Shown here: positions 9,056 through 18,220 of the stretch, one piece after another
How the letters are laid out: each line of letters begins with the position of its first letter
Position numbering within the stretch: position 1 is the stretch's first letter
Assembly (NCBI RefSeq): GCF_011762185.1
Contig: NZ_JAASQJ010000001.1
Location: 434,001-498,000 of the forward strand
DNA from: Dyadobacter arcticus
Lineage (GTDB): Bacteria > Bacteroidota > Bacteroidia > Cytophagales > Spirosomataceae
Direction of reading: 5' to 3'
Length of the DNA: 64,000 nucleotides
Position numbers and translations under genes: made by a program
The notes under the pieces: generated by a model
The model's input: only the letters and a program-made list of their open reading frames with translations
Told to the model about the DNA's origin: nothing
The model's database searches: none

Positions 9056-10633
9056 CTATTGGCTGTAACCTGGGTTTTGAGGGGTCAGGCCAGGATTATT
9101 CTTCATTTCCTGGGTTCCAAGCGGGAATAGCAAATGTTTTTCCTGCAATGGAACACCAGAGCCTACATTCAGATTAAGGTGACCAACGAAATTGTCAAAT
9201 CCTTTTGTCTTATCGTTGAACACTTTGCGCAAACGCACCATATCAAACCAGGTAATGCCTTCGTAGGCGAATTCATACCAGCGCTCCCTCCAAACCGCTT
9301 CGCGGAAGGTAGCAGCAGTGAAAGTACCCATTGCTGGAGTCACCAGTTTCGCACGGTCACGGATCCTTTTGTATGCATCGTAAGCTTCGGCTGTTGGCCC
9401 GCCTACTTCATTTTGTGCTTCTGCATAGATCAATAACACTTCTGCATAACGGATCAGGTTCACATTGAGGTTGTTCAGCTTTGTCGGCGTTACACCTTCT
9501 CCACCCAGTGCTGTAATGTTGAAGTGTTTGAAGACATAAGGGGCTCCCAGCTCAAATTTTGCTCCGTTACCATTGGTAAAGTAAGATGTATAAAACCAAC
9601 CTTCCTGATCTTTTGTCCTTAGATCGCCTTTCTCATAGGAATTATAGAAAGAAAGTGTTGGGATCGTACTTCCGGTGCCTCCGGGACCTGCAAAGGTTAC
9701 CGCCTTGAAATTTGGGAAATAATCGTTCAAAGGAAAACCGGCAACGATTGTGTTGTATTGGATTTGGAACAAATGCTCGAGCCTGTTTTTAAGATTTTCC
9801 TGGTGAATTTCCTTGTAGGTAGCAAAAAGGTTAACCGTTGCAGGATTCGCTTTGGAATAAGTAATTACTTCAAATGCTTTGTCAGCCGCAAGCTTGTAGT
9901 ACGATGCACCTTTGCTCAACGGGAATCCGGCCATTGTAAGATAAACCTTCGACAACAATGCTTTTACAGCCATTTGAGTCGCGCGGCCACTTGTTTCAAA
10001 AACCGGGAGTCCTGCTGTCTCAGCAGCCAACAAATCCTCAACGATAAGTTTGTAGACTTCTTCCTGAGGGGCTCTTTTTGCGAAAAAATCCTCGGAAGTG
10101 GCAGTTTGAGGTACCGTAACCAGAGGTACGTCTCCCCATAACCTTACGGCAGTAAAGTAAGCCCAAGCTCTTAGAAAGCGCGCTTCTCCAATTAGTTTAA
10201 CTTTTTGAGCATCTGTTGCAGGAGCCAGAAACGGAATCGTAGGGATCTTTTCCAATGCAAGGTTGGCATTCGCAATCAGACGGTATAACCCGTTCCACCA
10301 GTTGTTGATATGCGCGGTATTACCATCATATGTCAACGAGTAAAGGTTGTTCAAATCTGAATTCTGACCAGTCTCCGTTGTCGCTGTACCTGTTACCGCT
10401 TCGAGCAACTGCCAATTAGCCGAGAAAATACCTGCTCCATCGCCATAGAACCTCAAACCCGAATAAGTTGCGGCAACTGCTGCCTCCGCGTGGTCTGGAA
10501 TGGTATAAAAGCTTTCTGGCGTAAGGTTAGACGGATCTTTTTCGTCAAGGAAGTCTGAGCAGCTCGTCGGCCCCAGCAAAATAGCGCCGCAGAGAAGTGC
10601 TGATCCTATTCTTTTTAAATTATATAACTTCAT
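9056..10633 (-). CDS. SusD/RagB family glycan-binding lipoprotein
   Basis: This is the surface lipoprotein partner of the SusC-type transporter; it binds oligosaccharide or other ligand as a lid on the barrel. A lipobox precedes Cys25 (LLGPTSC-SDFLDE). The SusD N-terminal signature NLTPESFYTIPDHAEAAVAA is present, as is the helical TPR region (ARFLRAWAYFTAVRLWGDVP). The typical C-terminal pattern is VWRERWYEFAYEGITWFDMVR. The length of 525 aa is normal. It starts 39 bp after the SusC stop, an operon arrangement. The ligand cannot be read; the neighbouring esterase suggests an O-acylated glycan. Confidence 0.95.
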   Translation of the reverse strand: MKLYNLKRIGSALLCGAILLGPTSCSDFLDEKDPSNLTPESFYTIPDHAEAAVAATYSGLRFYGDGAGIFSANWQLLEAVTGTATTETGQNSDLNNLYSLTYDGNTAHINNWWNGLYRLIANANLALEKIPTIPFLAPATDAQKVKLIGEARFLRAWAYFTAVRLWGDVPLVTVPQTATSEDFFAKRAPQEEVYKLIVEDLLAAETAGLPVFETSGRATQMAVKALLSKVYLTMAGFPLSKGASYYKLAADKAFEVITYSKANPATVNLFATYKEIHQENLKNRLEHLFQIQYNTIVAGFPLNDYFPNFKAVTFAGPGGTGSTIPTLSFYNSYEKGDLRTKDQEGWFYTSYFTNGNGAKFELGAPYVFKHFNITALGGEGVTPTKLNNLNVNLIRYAEVLLIYAEAQNEVGGPTAEAYDAYKRIRDRAKLVTPAMGTFTAATFREAVWRERWYEFAYEGITWFDMVRLRKVFNDKTKGFDNFVGHLNLNVGSGVPLQEKHLLFPLGTQEMKNNPGLTPQNPGYSQ

Positions 10634-10672
10634 AATGAATACCTGTTTTGATTTTATTAGATAATCCGTTCA

Positions 10673-13600
10673 TTAAAATGCGATCTGCAGACCAGCCATG
10701 TAAGTGGTTGGTTTGGGATAACTATGCCAGATCATACCTTGTGAGAATACATTATCGGCATCTCCACCACGAATTGGAGTCTGTTCAGGGTCTCCATGTG
10801 GATATTTGGTTAACAGGAAGAAGTTCTGCGCTGAAACATAGATTCTCAGTTTACTCAACTTAATCTTACTAACCATTTCGGATGGGAAATTATACCCTAG
10901 CAATAAATTTCTTCCGCGAAGGAAAGATCCATCAAAAATCCAGCGTGTATCTACGTTAGTTACGTAACCCGCCCGTGTTTCGCGAATTTCGGCTATTGGA
11001 GAGCTCTGGTTTTGAGGAGTCCATGCATCAAGAACAGTCGCATAGCTGTTTGCAATAGAAACGCGGTCTTCGCTGGCGTGTAGGTTCATGTCCATCACGT
11101 CATTTCCATACGAGAACTGCATATCAAATGTTAAATCAAAGTTTCCATAACGAACCGTATTGGCTAATGTTCCCCAGCCTTTCGGGCTACCATTACCGAT
11201 AATGCTGCGGTCAGCATCTGTTATTGCACCGTCACCGTTGAAATCTTTGTACTTGATATCCCCTGGCAACATGGTGAGGTTGTTACGATAGCTTGTGAAT
11301 TTAGCGGCCTGGTCTCTTTCGGCCTCACTCCAAACACCCAGACGTGTAAGTCCCCAGAAAGCACCTACCGGTTCCCCGATACGGATAATGCTTGTTTGAT
11401 TCGTGATGCCAGGTCCGCCTACACCGAAGATGTCAGAAGGTGTTGCAAGCGACAATACTTTACTTTTATTAAAGGAAATATTGAAATTGGTGTTCCAGCT
11501 CAAATTTCCTCTTTCAATGTTGACCGTATTAATCGCAAGCTCAACCCCTTTGTTCTCCATCGAACCAATGTTCTTCCTGATTACAGCATAACCAGTGGTA
11601 CGGGGAACTGGGGCATCTAAAAGCATGTCTGTTGTTTTTCTGTAATAGTAATCTGCTTCAACCGAGATTCTTCCTTTTAAGAAGCTGATTTCCAGACCTG
11701 CATCGGTTTGTGCTGTCTTCTCCCATTTTAGATCAGGGTTTGCCAGCCTGTTGATACCTGTTCCATTGAACCTTGCATCGCCATAAACAGTAGCATAGGT
11801 TGAGCTCAGCAATGACAACGACGAATACGACGGGATTTCTGAGTTACCTGTCAAACCATAGCTAGTCCGGATTTTCAAATTGGAAATAAGCGAATTTGCT
11901 TTCATGAATTCTTCATCGGAAACCTTCCATGCCAACGCCGCAGACGGGAAAAAGGCAAATTTATGATTCTCCCCAAATTTGGAAGATCCGTCACCCCGAC
12001 CAGTTACTGTCAAAAGGTATTTCTCCTTCAATGTATAGTTGATACGTCCAAAGTAAGAGTTAAATGCAAACCTTGCAGCGCCAGAACCTGCGCCAGGCAA
12101 TGTGGCACCTGCTCCCAAGTTATCGAATCCAAAATAGTCCGTAGAGAAGTTACGAATGCTGGCACCGGTAGTCGAAATGTTCGTTTCCTGCCATGAAATA
12201 CCAAGAAGCGCGTTGATCGCGTGTATGCCTCCAAAGGTTTTATTGTAAGTCAGATAGTTTTCAAATGACCAGAACGTTTCCTTTCTGTTCTCCTTACTGG
12301 CTGTACCCGATTCCCCGATAGCCAGCGTCCGCGTTTGCGACTGATTGACTTCCTGGGTCAAAACGTTCACCCCAAGGATAGAACGCATCTCCAGGCCAGG
12401 TGCCAGCGTAATATTTGAATACAAACTTCCCAAAGTTGTTTGTGTATTACGGATATACTTACGACCATTTAATCTGTGAATCGAACTGAAGGCGCCTTCT
12501 GCCTGAGGATAATCCCTGTTGTTCGCATAAGTTCCGTCCGGATATTTCACAGGAAGGAAAGGGAAATCCTCCACCATCTGGCGAGGAACGGCATCATTGA
12601 TATCTACAAGATTTTCAGCCTGGTTGTTATAGCTCAGTGTCGCACCAATTTTCAGCCATTTCTTAACCTGGTCATCAATGCTGAAACGAGTCGCATAACG
12701 CGTTAAATAAGATTTTTTGATTAAGCCCTGATCATCGCGATAGTTAAGGGACAACGAATAGGTTGTTTTGTTATTTCCCCCACTAAAACCAAGCTGATGG
12801 TTCTGGGAAACAGTGCTTTGCGTTGCTTCTTTAAACCAATCCGTATCATACATTGGGTTAAGGTTGGCATCGAAAACATCAGGGTGTGCTTTTCTCAATG
12901 CCTCGCGACGTACTTTCGGATCTTGCGGCGCGTATTTTCCGGCTGCCCAGCCAGCAGGGTCATACTTCTGAATATTGGCATAAGCCAGATCCTCAACAGC
13001 CAGATACTCCTTTGCATTCAGGACTTTCGCTCTTTTTGGACCAGCTGTCGGTATGCTAATGTCAAGGTTATACGTAACAATACCCTCGCCAGATTTCCCC
13101 TTTTTGGTTGTCACTAAGATAACACCATTTGCGCCTCTGGCACCATAAATGGCGGTAGACGAGGCATCCTTCAAAACTTCAACCGAAACGATGTCGTTCG
13201 GGTTAATAAAGTCGATCGCCTGGCTTTGCTGATTCTGATTTCCCTGAGGAAGCATAACGCCATCGATCACATACAACGGATTGTTGGAGGAGTTGATGGA
13301 GCTAAATCCCCGGATACGCACATTTGCTCTTCCTCCCGGGCGGCCCGAATTCACGTTCACTTGTACACCTGATACTTTGCCTTGTAGAGCCTGGTTTAGG
13401 GACGGGGACGGACGTTCTTTCAATTGATCTTCCTTAACTGAACCAACGGATCCCGTCAAATCTGATTTTTTGGAAGTACCATAACCAATAACCACCACTT
13501 CACTAAGTGCTTTTGAATCTGACACAAGCGCAAGGTCGAGCGTAGAACGGTTTCCAATTTCCATCTCCTGGCCGATATAGCCCACAAAGCTGAAAACCAG

Positions 13601-13888
13601 GGTACCGCCATTGTCAGGCACAGATAATGTGTAATTTCCTGTACCGTCGGTGGTTGTTCCTGTGCTGGTACCTTTCAGTACCACGTTCACACCTGGAAGC
13701 GCGTCATTATTGTCTTTGTCTGTTACTTTTCCTTTTAATATTTTATCTACCCTAAGAACGGTAGCATCGGAGTCGATTTTATTACTGGCGACTGCCACAT
13801 AAGAGCATGTGAGTATGGGCAGGAGTAAAAGAGAATTTCGGATGCCCCGCATGCGGAACAACCATAAGTTGGTATTGGTAATTTTCAT
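10673..13888 (-). CDS. SusC/RagA family TonB-linked outer membrane transporter
   Basis: The 1071-aa protein has an N-terminal signal sequence and a carboxypeptidase-regulatory-like domain (about residues 50-130, LKGKVTDKDNNDALPGVNVV). A SusC plug follows with VVVIGYGTSKKSDLTGSVG and NVRIRGFSSINSSNNPLYVIDG, then a long 22-strand barrel ending in a typical aromatic C-terminus (YMAGLQIAF). It imports the ligand captured by the adjacent SusD lipoprotein, using TonB energy. The signal peptide is preceded by an extended basic segment (MKITNTNLWLFRMRGIRNS). Control is probably transcriptional from the 500-bp upstream region, which carries a LacI-type palindrome. No ECF sigma/anti-sigma pair is adjacent. 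Confidence 0.96.
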   Translation of the reverse strand: MKITNTNLWLFRMRGIRNSLLLLPILTCSYVAVASNKIDSDATVLRVDKILKGKVTDKDNNDALPGVNVVLKGTSTGTTTDGTGNYTLSVPDNGGTLVFSFVGYIGQEMEIGNRSTLDLALVSDSKALSEVVVIGYGTSKKSDLTGSVGSVKEDQLKERPSPSLNQALQGKVSGVQVNVNSGRPGGRANVRIRGFSSINSSNNPLYVIDGVMLPQGNQNQQSQAIDFINPNDIVSVEVLKDASSTAIYGARGANGVILVTTKKGKSGEGIVTYNLDISIPTAGPKRAKVLNAKEYLAVEDLAYANIQKYDPAGWAAGKYAPQDPKVRREALRKAHPDVFDANLNPMYDTDWFKEATQSTVSQNHQLGFSGGNNKTTYSLSLNYRDDQGLIKKSYLTRYATRFSIDDQVKKWLKIGATLSYNNQAENLVDINDAVPRQMVEDFPFLPVKYPDGTYANNRDYPQAEGAFSSIHRLNGRKYIRNTQTTLGSLYSNITLAPGLEMRSILGVNVLTQEVNQSQTRTLAIGESGTASKENRKETFWSFENYLTYNKTFGGIHAINALLGISWQETNISTTGASIRNFSTDYFGFDNLGAGATLPGAGSGAARFAFNSYFGRINYTLKEKYLLTVTGRGDGSSKFGENHKFAFFPSAALAWKVSDEEFMKANSLISNLKIRTSYGLTGNSEIPSYSSLSLLSSTYATVYGDARFNGTGINRLANPDLKWEKTAQTDAGLEISFLKGRISVEADYYYRKTTDMLLDAPVPRTTGYAVIRKNIGSMENKGVELAINTVNIERGNLSWNTNFNISFNKSKVLSLATPSDIFGVGGPGITNQTSIIRIGEPVGAFWGLTRLGVWSEAERDQAAKFTSYRNNLTMLPGDIKYKDFNGDGAITDADRSIIGNGSPKGWGTLANTVRYGNFDLTFDMQFSYGNDVMDMNLHASEDRVSIANSYATVLDAWTPQNQSSPIAEIRETRAGYVTNVDTRWIFDGSFLRGRNLLLGYNFPSEMVSKIKLSKLRIYVSAQNFFLLTKYPHGDPEQTPIRGGDADNVFSQGMIWHSYPKPTTYMAGLQIAF

Positions 13889-14405
13889 TTAAGGTCGGTT
13901 AAGTAGTAAACTTTTCTTTTTCTTTTTAAGCGTTCTGCAAAACTGCGTTAGGTTATTTTCTTGTCATAGGTGGATGTTTAATAGTTTAAGAATTAAGTGA
14001 GCTATCAAAAAGTTATAGGTAATGTTTAATTAATTACATTTTTGCTGATCCAGTTCTCCAGTTTGATGGATTTTCGATATTGCATATCTGCTAGTTGGAT
14101 TATGCACTATTAAGGCCTTGGCTGCGATAAATTTTTGCTGACCTAAATTTTAAATGACAACAGATCATTGGGGATAATCTGCGGGCTTGAGTTGTGAAAA
14201 GCTTTTGATGTCAGACGCATTTATTATAAAGTCTTAAAAATGCGTTGCAATATTATAATATTTAAAAAGAATTTTTCAACATGTTTGATGAAAAAACATA
14301 AATATTTGTGCAAACGTTTGCATAATATTAACTTAACATTGCTATTTAAGTTCAATGTATCAGGTAGTTATGTTACTTTTTGGGACGAAACGGGCACCTT
14401 TGCAG
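13889..14405. other. Long AT-rich promoter region upstream of susC
   Basis: About 517 bp lie between the susC start and the end of the upstream oxidoreductase gene. The stretch is AT-rich, holds no convincing coding frame, and includes one perfect 14-bp palindrome (listed separately). It presumably contains the susC promoter and a long leader. I could not place an exact -7/-33 Bacteroidota promoter with confidence. Confidence 0.6.
14309..14322. promoter_or_regulatory. LacI-family-type operator palindrome
   Basis: TGCAAACGTTTGCA is a perfect 14-bp palindrome with a central CG, the hallmark of LacI/GalR family operators (compare PurR-type GCAAACGTTTGC). It lies about 420 bp upstream of susC in non-coding DNA. 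No LacI family gene is in the window, so the regulator would act in trans. Confidence 0.65.
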
Positions 14406-15497
14406 CTATACCAAATCTACGGTGCGACCCGAACGAACCGATTCATCACACGCAAAAGCAATCGACAGGCTCATCACTGCATCCTGCAAGTGATCGGTAA
14501 GGTCGAAATCTTCTTTGATTGCTTTCAGAAAATACCGTTGTTCCCGGTTGCATAATTCCTGGTGATCCGGCTCATCTTCCAGGTTGATCCAGGTATCCTG
14601 GTGTACAAATTCATCCTGGTCATTCAGTTCCGCATGGTGTACCCGGATCGATTCGGTTTTAGTATGTGCTTCTACGGACGAAGATTTTCCGCTGCCGCCT
14701 GCATCCTTGGCAACAATGGAGGCAGACCCTTTTGGCCCGATCACATCTTTCACAAAAAAGGCAGTTTCGCTGATCATTGGCCCCCAGCCCGCTTCATACC
14801 AGCCGACGGAACCATCTTCAAACCAGATCTGCAATTGACCATAATTGTAATTTCCTGCCGGTATATCCTCAGTCATTCTCGCGCCGATCGCATTCACTCG
14901 GAGTGGTTTCGAACGGGTCATCTGGCACATTACATCTATATAATGTACGCCGCAATCCACGATCGGACTCAGGCTTTTCATCAGGTTGCGGTGCACGCCC
15001 CACATGTATCCATGGCTCTGCTGGTTGAGGTTCATCCGCATCACGAGCGGCTTGCCCAGCCCCTGCGCTTCCGCCACAAAGCGTTCCCAGGAAGGGTGTA
15101 CGCGTAAAATGTATCCGACAACTACCTTTTTACCTGCCTTCACAGCAGCCTCCACAACCCTCTTGGCACCATCAACGGTATCGGCCAAAGGTTTTTCAAT
15201 GAATACATGTGCACCGCTTTCCAATGCTTTCACAGCAAATTCTTCGTGGGTATCGGGATAAGTGGAGATACAAACCGCATCCGGTTTTGTATCCGCCAAT
15301 GCCACATCATAATCAATGAACAGGCTGTATCCACCACCCAGTTTTTCATTTAAGATTTCTTTGCTTTTTCCGGTGGAAACGATCCCGCAAATTTCAAAAC
15401 CGTCCAGAAGCTGGTATGCGAATGCGTGGGACGCGCCCATGTTGCCACAGCCCACCACCAATACCCGAATTGGGCTTTCATTTTCAAAAGATGACAT
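14406..15497 (-). CDS. Gfo/Idh/MocA family NAD(P)-dependent oxidoreductase
   Basis: The N-terminal Rossmann fold has VLVVGCGNMGASHAFAY (a GxGxxG variant) near residue 12, and the family signature IEKPLADT near residue 100. The C-terminal alpha/beta domain has VDCGVHYIDVMCQM, where the H could be catalytic. The length of 363 aa is normal. There is no signal peptide, so it is cytoplasmic. It probably oxidises or reduces a sugar or inositol derivative. It lies upstream of the SusCD locus on the same strand but 500 bp apart, so it has its own or read-through expression. The substrate is unknown. Confidence 0.9.
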   Translation of the reverse strand: MSSFENESPIRVLVVGCGNMGASHAFAYQLLDGFEICGIVSTGKSKEILNEKLGGGYSLFIDYDVALADTKPDAVCISTYPDTHEEFAVKALESGAHVFIEKPLADTVDGAKRVVEAAVKAGKKVVVGYILRVHPSWERFVAEAQGLGKPLVMRMNLNQQSHGYMWGVHRNLMKSLSPIVDCGVHYIDVMCQMTRSKPLRVNAIGARMTEDIPAGNYNYGQLQIWFEDGSVGWYEAGWGPMISETAFFVKDVIGPKGSASIVAKDAGGSGKSSSVEAHTKTESIRVHHAELNDQDEFVHQDTWINLEDEPDHQELCNREQRYFLKAIKEDFDLTDHLQDAVMSLSIAFACDESVRSGRTVDLV

Positions 15498-15721
15498 AAT
15501 AATAGATAATGTTAAGATTCCGGGCTAGCAGGAACAGATTACAGAACAATAAAACCAAGCGTAGTTTGTGTTTCAAAAATAGGGATTTTAATCTGTTTTG
15601 GCAGACACCCCTATTTGAATGAAAAAAAATGGATGATCGTTCCTAAATTGAGAAGGTGTCTAAGTTAAAATCGGTAAAGAATTGATCAAAAGCCGAGAAT
15701 GCATTGCGTTTGCCATTGTTT

Positions 15722-15729
15722 TACCTTTG
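15722..15729 (+). promoter_or_regulatory. Candidate -7 promoter element for the hydroxyproline operon
   Basis: TACCTTTG matches the Bacteroidota -7 consensus TAnnTTTG, 39 bp before the first start codon of the operon. It lies in the 271-bp divergent region 15498-15768, where nothing else was recognised. A -33 TTTG at the ideal spacing is not evident, so this is tentative. Confidence 0.4.
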
Positions 15730-15768
15730 AACTAAATTCAACCTTGGCAATTCCAACGTAACTATATT

Positions 15769-16707
15769 ATGAACAAAGAATCTTGGTACGGCATTTTTCC
15801 TGCGCTGGTAACACCGTTTAAAGCAGATGATACAATTGATTTTGAACTATTTGGCAAAAACCTCGATGCGCAGGTGGAAGCCGGCATTAGCGGGATAATT
15901 GTTGCCGGATCCCTAGGCGAGGCCAGTACGCTGACAAGGGCCGAAAAAGCGGAGCTTGTCAAATATGCTAAAAAGGCACTTCCTGAAAACATCCCAGTGG
16001 TATTGTGTATCGCTGAGCAATCTACTGCCGAGGCGGTGAGCATTGCAAAAGAAGCCGAGTCAATTGGAGCCAATGGATTAATGTTGCTACCTCCCATGCG
16101 CTACAAAGCGGATGATCATGAGACAGTTACCTATTTCAAAACCATTGCGCAAAACACTGCGCTTCCGCTGATGATTTATAACAATCCGGTGGATTATAAG
16201 ATAGAAGTAACCCTTGAAATGTTTCAAGAATTGGCAAAAGAGCCTAATATTCATGCGATTAAGGAATCGACCCGTGATGTGAGCAATGTTACCCGCCTGT
16301 TTAGCCGTTTTGGCGACCGTTTCAGGATTTTTTGTGGAGTGGATACGCTGATTATGGAAGAGGTAATGCTTGGTGCGGATGGCGTAGTAGGTGGTTTGGT
16401 GGATGCATTTCCAAAAGAAACCGTCGCGATTTTTAATCTGGTTAAAGCGGGAATGTATAAGGAAGCATTGGCGGTTTATCGCTGGTACCTGCCGTTGCTT
16501 GAACTCGATATCCACCCTAAATTGGTTCAAAACATTAAATTGGCAGCAGCTAAAATGGGTATCGGATCAGAATATGTTCGTGCTCCCCGTTTGATTTTAG
16601 AAGGTGCTGAGAGAGAAAAAGTTTTGGCAATTATTGACAAGGCAATCGAAACACAACCTACATTGCCAGAATATTTGAATTTGACAGCAGATTCGTATCC
16701 GGCTTAA
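15769..16707 (+). CDS. Dihydrodipicolinate synthase family; probable pyrroline-4-hydroxy-2-carboxylate deaminase
   Basis: This is a TIM-barrel class I aldolase-type enzyme. The Schiff-base lysine is K165 in HAIKEST, the conserved Tyr is Y137 in MIYNNP, and the phosphate-loop-like GSLGEASTL is near residue 48. Context gives the function: it opens an operon with hydroxyproline epimerase, an FAD D-amino-acid dehydrogenase and a 2-oxoglutarate semialdehyde dehydrogenase. It should deaminate and dehydrate delta1-pyrroline-4-hydroxy-2-carboxylate to 2-oxoglutarate semialdehyde. True lysine-pathway DapA is unlikely from this context. The gap to the next gene is 2 bp, so translation is probably coupled. 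Confidence 0.88.
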   Translation: MNKESWYGIFPALVTPFKADDTIDFELFGKNLDAQVEAGISGIIVAGSLGEASTLTRAEKAELVKYAKKALPENIPVVLCIAEQSTAEAVSIAKEAESIGANGLMLLPPMRYKADDHETVTYFKTIAQNTALPLMIYNNPVDYKIEVTLEMFQELAKEPNIHAIKESTRDVSNVTRLFSRFGDRFRIFCGVDTLIMEEVMLGADGVVGGLVDAFPKETVAIFNLVKAGMYKEALAVYRWYLPLLELDIHPKLVQNIKLAAAKMGIGSEYVRAPRLILEGAEREKVLAIIDKAIETQPTLPEYLNLTADSYPA

Positions 16708-16709
16708 CT

Positions 16710-18188
16710 ATGACTGAATTTCAGAAACGTTTAGAGAAAACTCTACAGAACGCTCAGGAGGCTTTTGTTGAGATTAACACATATTCCATCCAAAAACGTG
16801 TCGCATTAATGCGCGCAGTCGCGGACGAGATAGAGGCACTTGGCCCTGAGCTGATTGAAACCGCGAAAAAGGAATCCAATTTATCCGAACCCAGGTTAGC
16901 CGGCGAAAAAGGGCGGACTATTTTTCAATGGAGAAGCTATGCGCAAGCTGTGGAGTCGGGATATTCGCTGGATGCCAGCATTGATACCGCCAATGCCGAA
17001 CGCACACCTCTAAAACCTGATATCCGCAAAACGAACGTCGCATTGGGACCAGTAGCGGTTTTTGGCGCCAGTAACTTTCCTTTTGCATTCTCAACGGCCG
17101 GTGGTGATACCGCTAGCGCCATTGCAGCAGGTTGTCCCGTTGTTGTCAAAGCGCACCCCGGCCATCCCGAAACATCCCAGATCATGGCTGACGCGATCAT
17201 TCGGGCAGTTGAAAAAAGCGGATTTCCGAGCGGTACCTTTTCACACATTTTTTGTGAAACCAATGAAGAGGCGCAGGCATTGGTAAGTCATAACATCATT
17301 AAAGCAGTTGGTTTTACGGGTTCAAACCGTGCAGGCCTGGCATTGGTCGAAATCGCAAGCAAGCGCCCGGAGCCTATTCCCGTTTTCGCCGAAATGGGCA
17401 GCATTAATCCTGTTTTTCTATTTCCTGAAAAATTAAGCACTTCGGCTTCTGAACTGGCGAAACAATATGCTGCATCGCTCACACTGGGCGTGGGGCAGTT
17501 CTGCACCAATCCTGGGCTGTTGATCAGCGAGGAAGGTGCTGGATTAGATCAGTTTACAGAATCTTTGGAAGAAGAAATTTTGAAAGCTTTACCTGCATTT
17601 ATGTTGAATAGCGGCATAGCAAAGGGATATTGGAGCAATCGCGAAAAAGTCATTTCACAATCGGGCGTGAGCCTGCTGGCCAACGCAACCGCCGAAGCCG
17701 AAGAAGGACAGGGAACCGCAACCGTCGCTACGGTATCCGGACTGGATTTTTTGATCAATGATGATTTACAGCAGGAAGTTTTTGGCCCATTTGCATTGAT
17801 TGTTAAATGTAGAAGTGCAGAGGAAGTTTACGCCGTGGCTTCAAAAGTACATGGTCAGCTTACTGCAACATTGCTAGCTACAACGGGAGATATTGCTGCA
17901 AATCAGGACCTGGTTGCGCTAATTCAGAATAAATGCGGAAGGATCATTTTCAACAATTTCCCGACAGGCGTAGAAGTCTGCAAATCCATGCACCACGGCG
18001 GACCTTTCCCGTCATCCAGCAACAGCCAATACACCTCCGTCGGCGCCGATGCGATCAAACGTTTCGTAAGACCGCTCAGCTTCCAGAACTGGCCCAATGA
18101 ATTTCTGCCCGAAGAATTAAAAGATGAGAATCCGTTAGGGATTTGGAGAATGGTTGATAATGAAATGAGCAAGGGAGCTGTTAGCTAA
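16710..18188 (+). CDS. 2,5-dioxovalerate (2-oxoglutarate semialdehyde) dehydrogenase
   Basis: This aldehyde dehydrogenase family member is expected to oxidise 2-oxoglutarate semialdehyde to 2-oxoglutarate with NAD(P)+. The family landmarks are VAVFGASNFPFAFS (cofactor loop), GFTGSNRAG, the general base Glu228 in AEMGSINP, and the catalytic Cys265 in GQFCTNPG. The C-terminal block GVEVCKSMHHGGPFP is characteristic of the KGSADH subgroup. The length of 492 aa is normal (about 500). It is the last chemical step of the hydroxyproline route. Its stop codon lies inside an inverted repeat (18177-18213). Confidence 0.93.
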   Translation: MTEFQKRLEKTLQNAQEAFVEINTYSIQKRVALMRAVADEIEALGPELIETAKKESNLSEPRLAGEKGRTIFQWRSYAQAVESGYSLDASIDTANAERTPLKPDIRKTNVALGPVAVFGASNFPFAFSTAGGDTASAIAAGCPVVVKAHPGHPETSQIMADAIIRAVEKSGFPSGTFSHIFCETNEEAQALVSHNIIKAVGFTGSNRAGLALVEIASKRPEPIPVFAEMGSINPVFLFPEKLSTSASELAKQYAASLTLGVGQFCTNPGLLISEEGAGLDQFTESLEEEILKALPAFMLNSGIAKGYWSNREKVISQSGVSLLANATAEAEEGQGTATVATVSGLDFLINDDLQQEVFGPFALIVKCRSAEEVYAVASKVHGQLTATLLATTGDIAANQDLVALIQNKCGRIIFNNFPTGVEVCKSMHHGGPFPSSSNSQYTSVGADAIKRFVRPLSFQNWPNEFLPEELKDENPLGIWRMVDNEMSKGAVS

Positions 18189-18213
18189 TAGCTAGCAGCT
18201 AATAGCTAACAGC
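18177..18213. repeat. Hairpin with internal direct repeat over the aldehyde dehydrogenase stop
   Basis: The ends GCTGTTAGCTA and TAGCTAACAGC are perfect 11-bp inverted repeats. Inside, AGCTAATAGCTAGC is followed directly by AGCTAATAGCTAAC, a 14-bp near-identical tandem pair. The element covers the dehydrogenase stop codon and ends 7 bp before the epimerase start, so it could fold in the mRNA and alter translation of the next gene. Confidence 0.75.
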
Positions 18214-18220
18214 CAAAAAA

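Noticed and set aside
15769..16707. Lysine-pathway DapA
   Set aside because: The conserved Lys and Tyr also fit the deaminase branch, and the epimerase, dehydrogenase and KGSADH neighbours favour hydroxyproline use.
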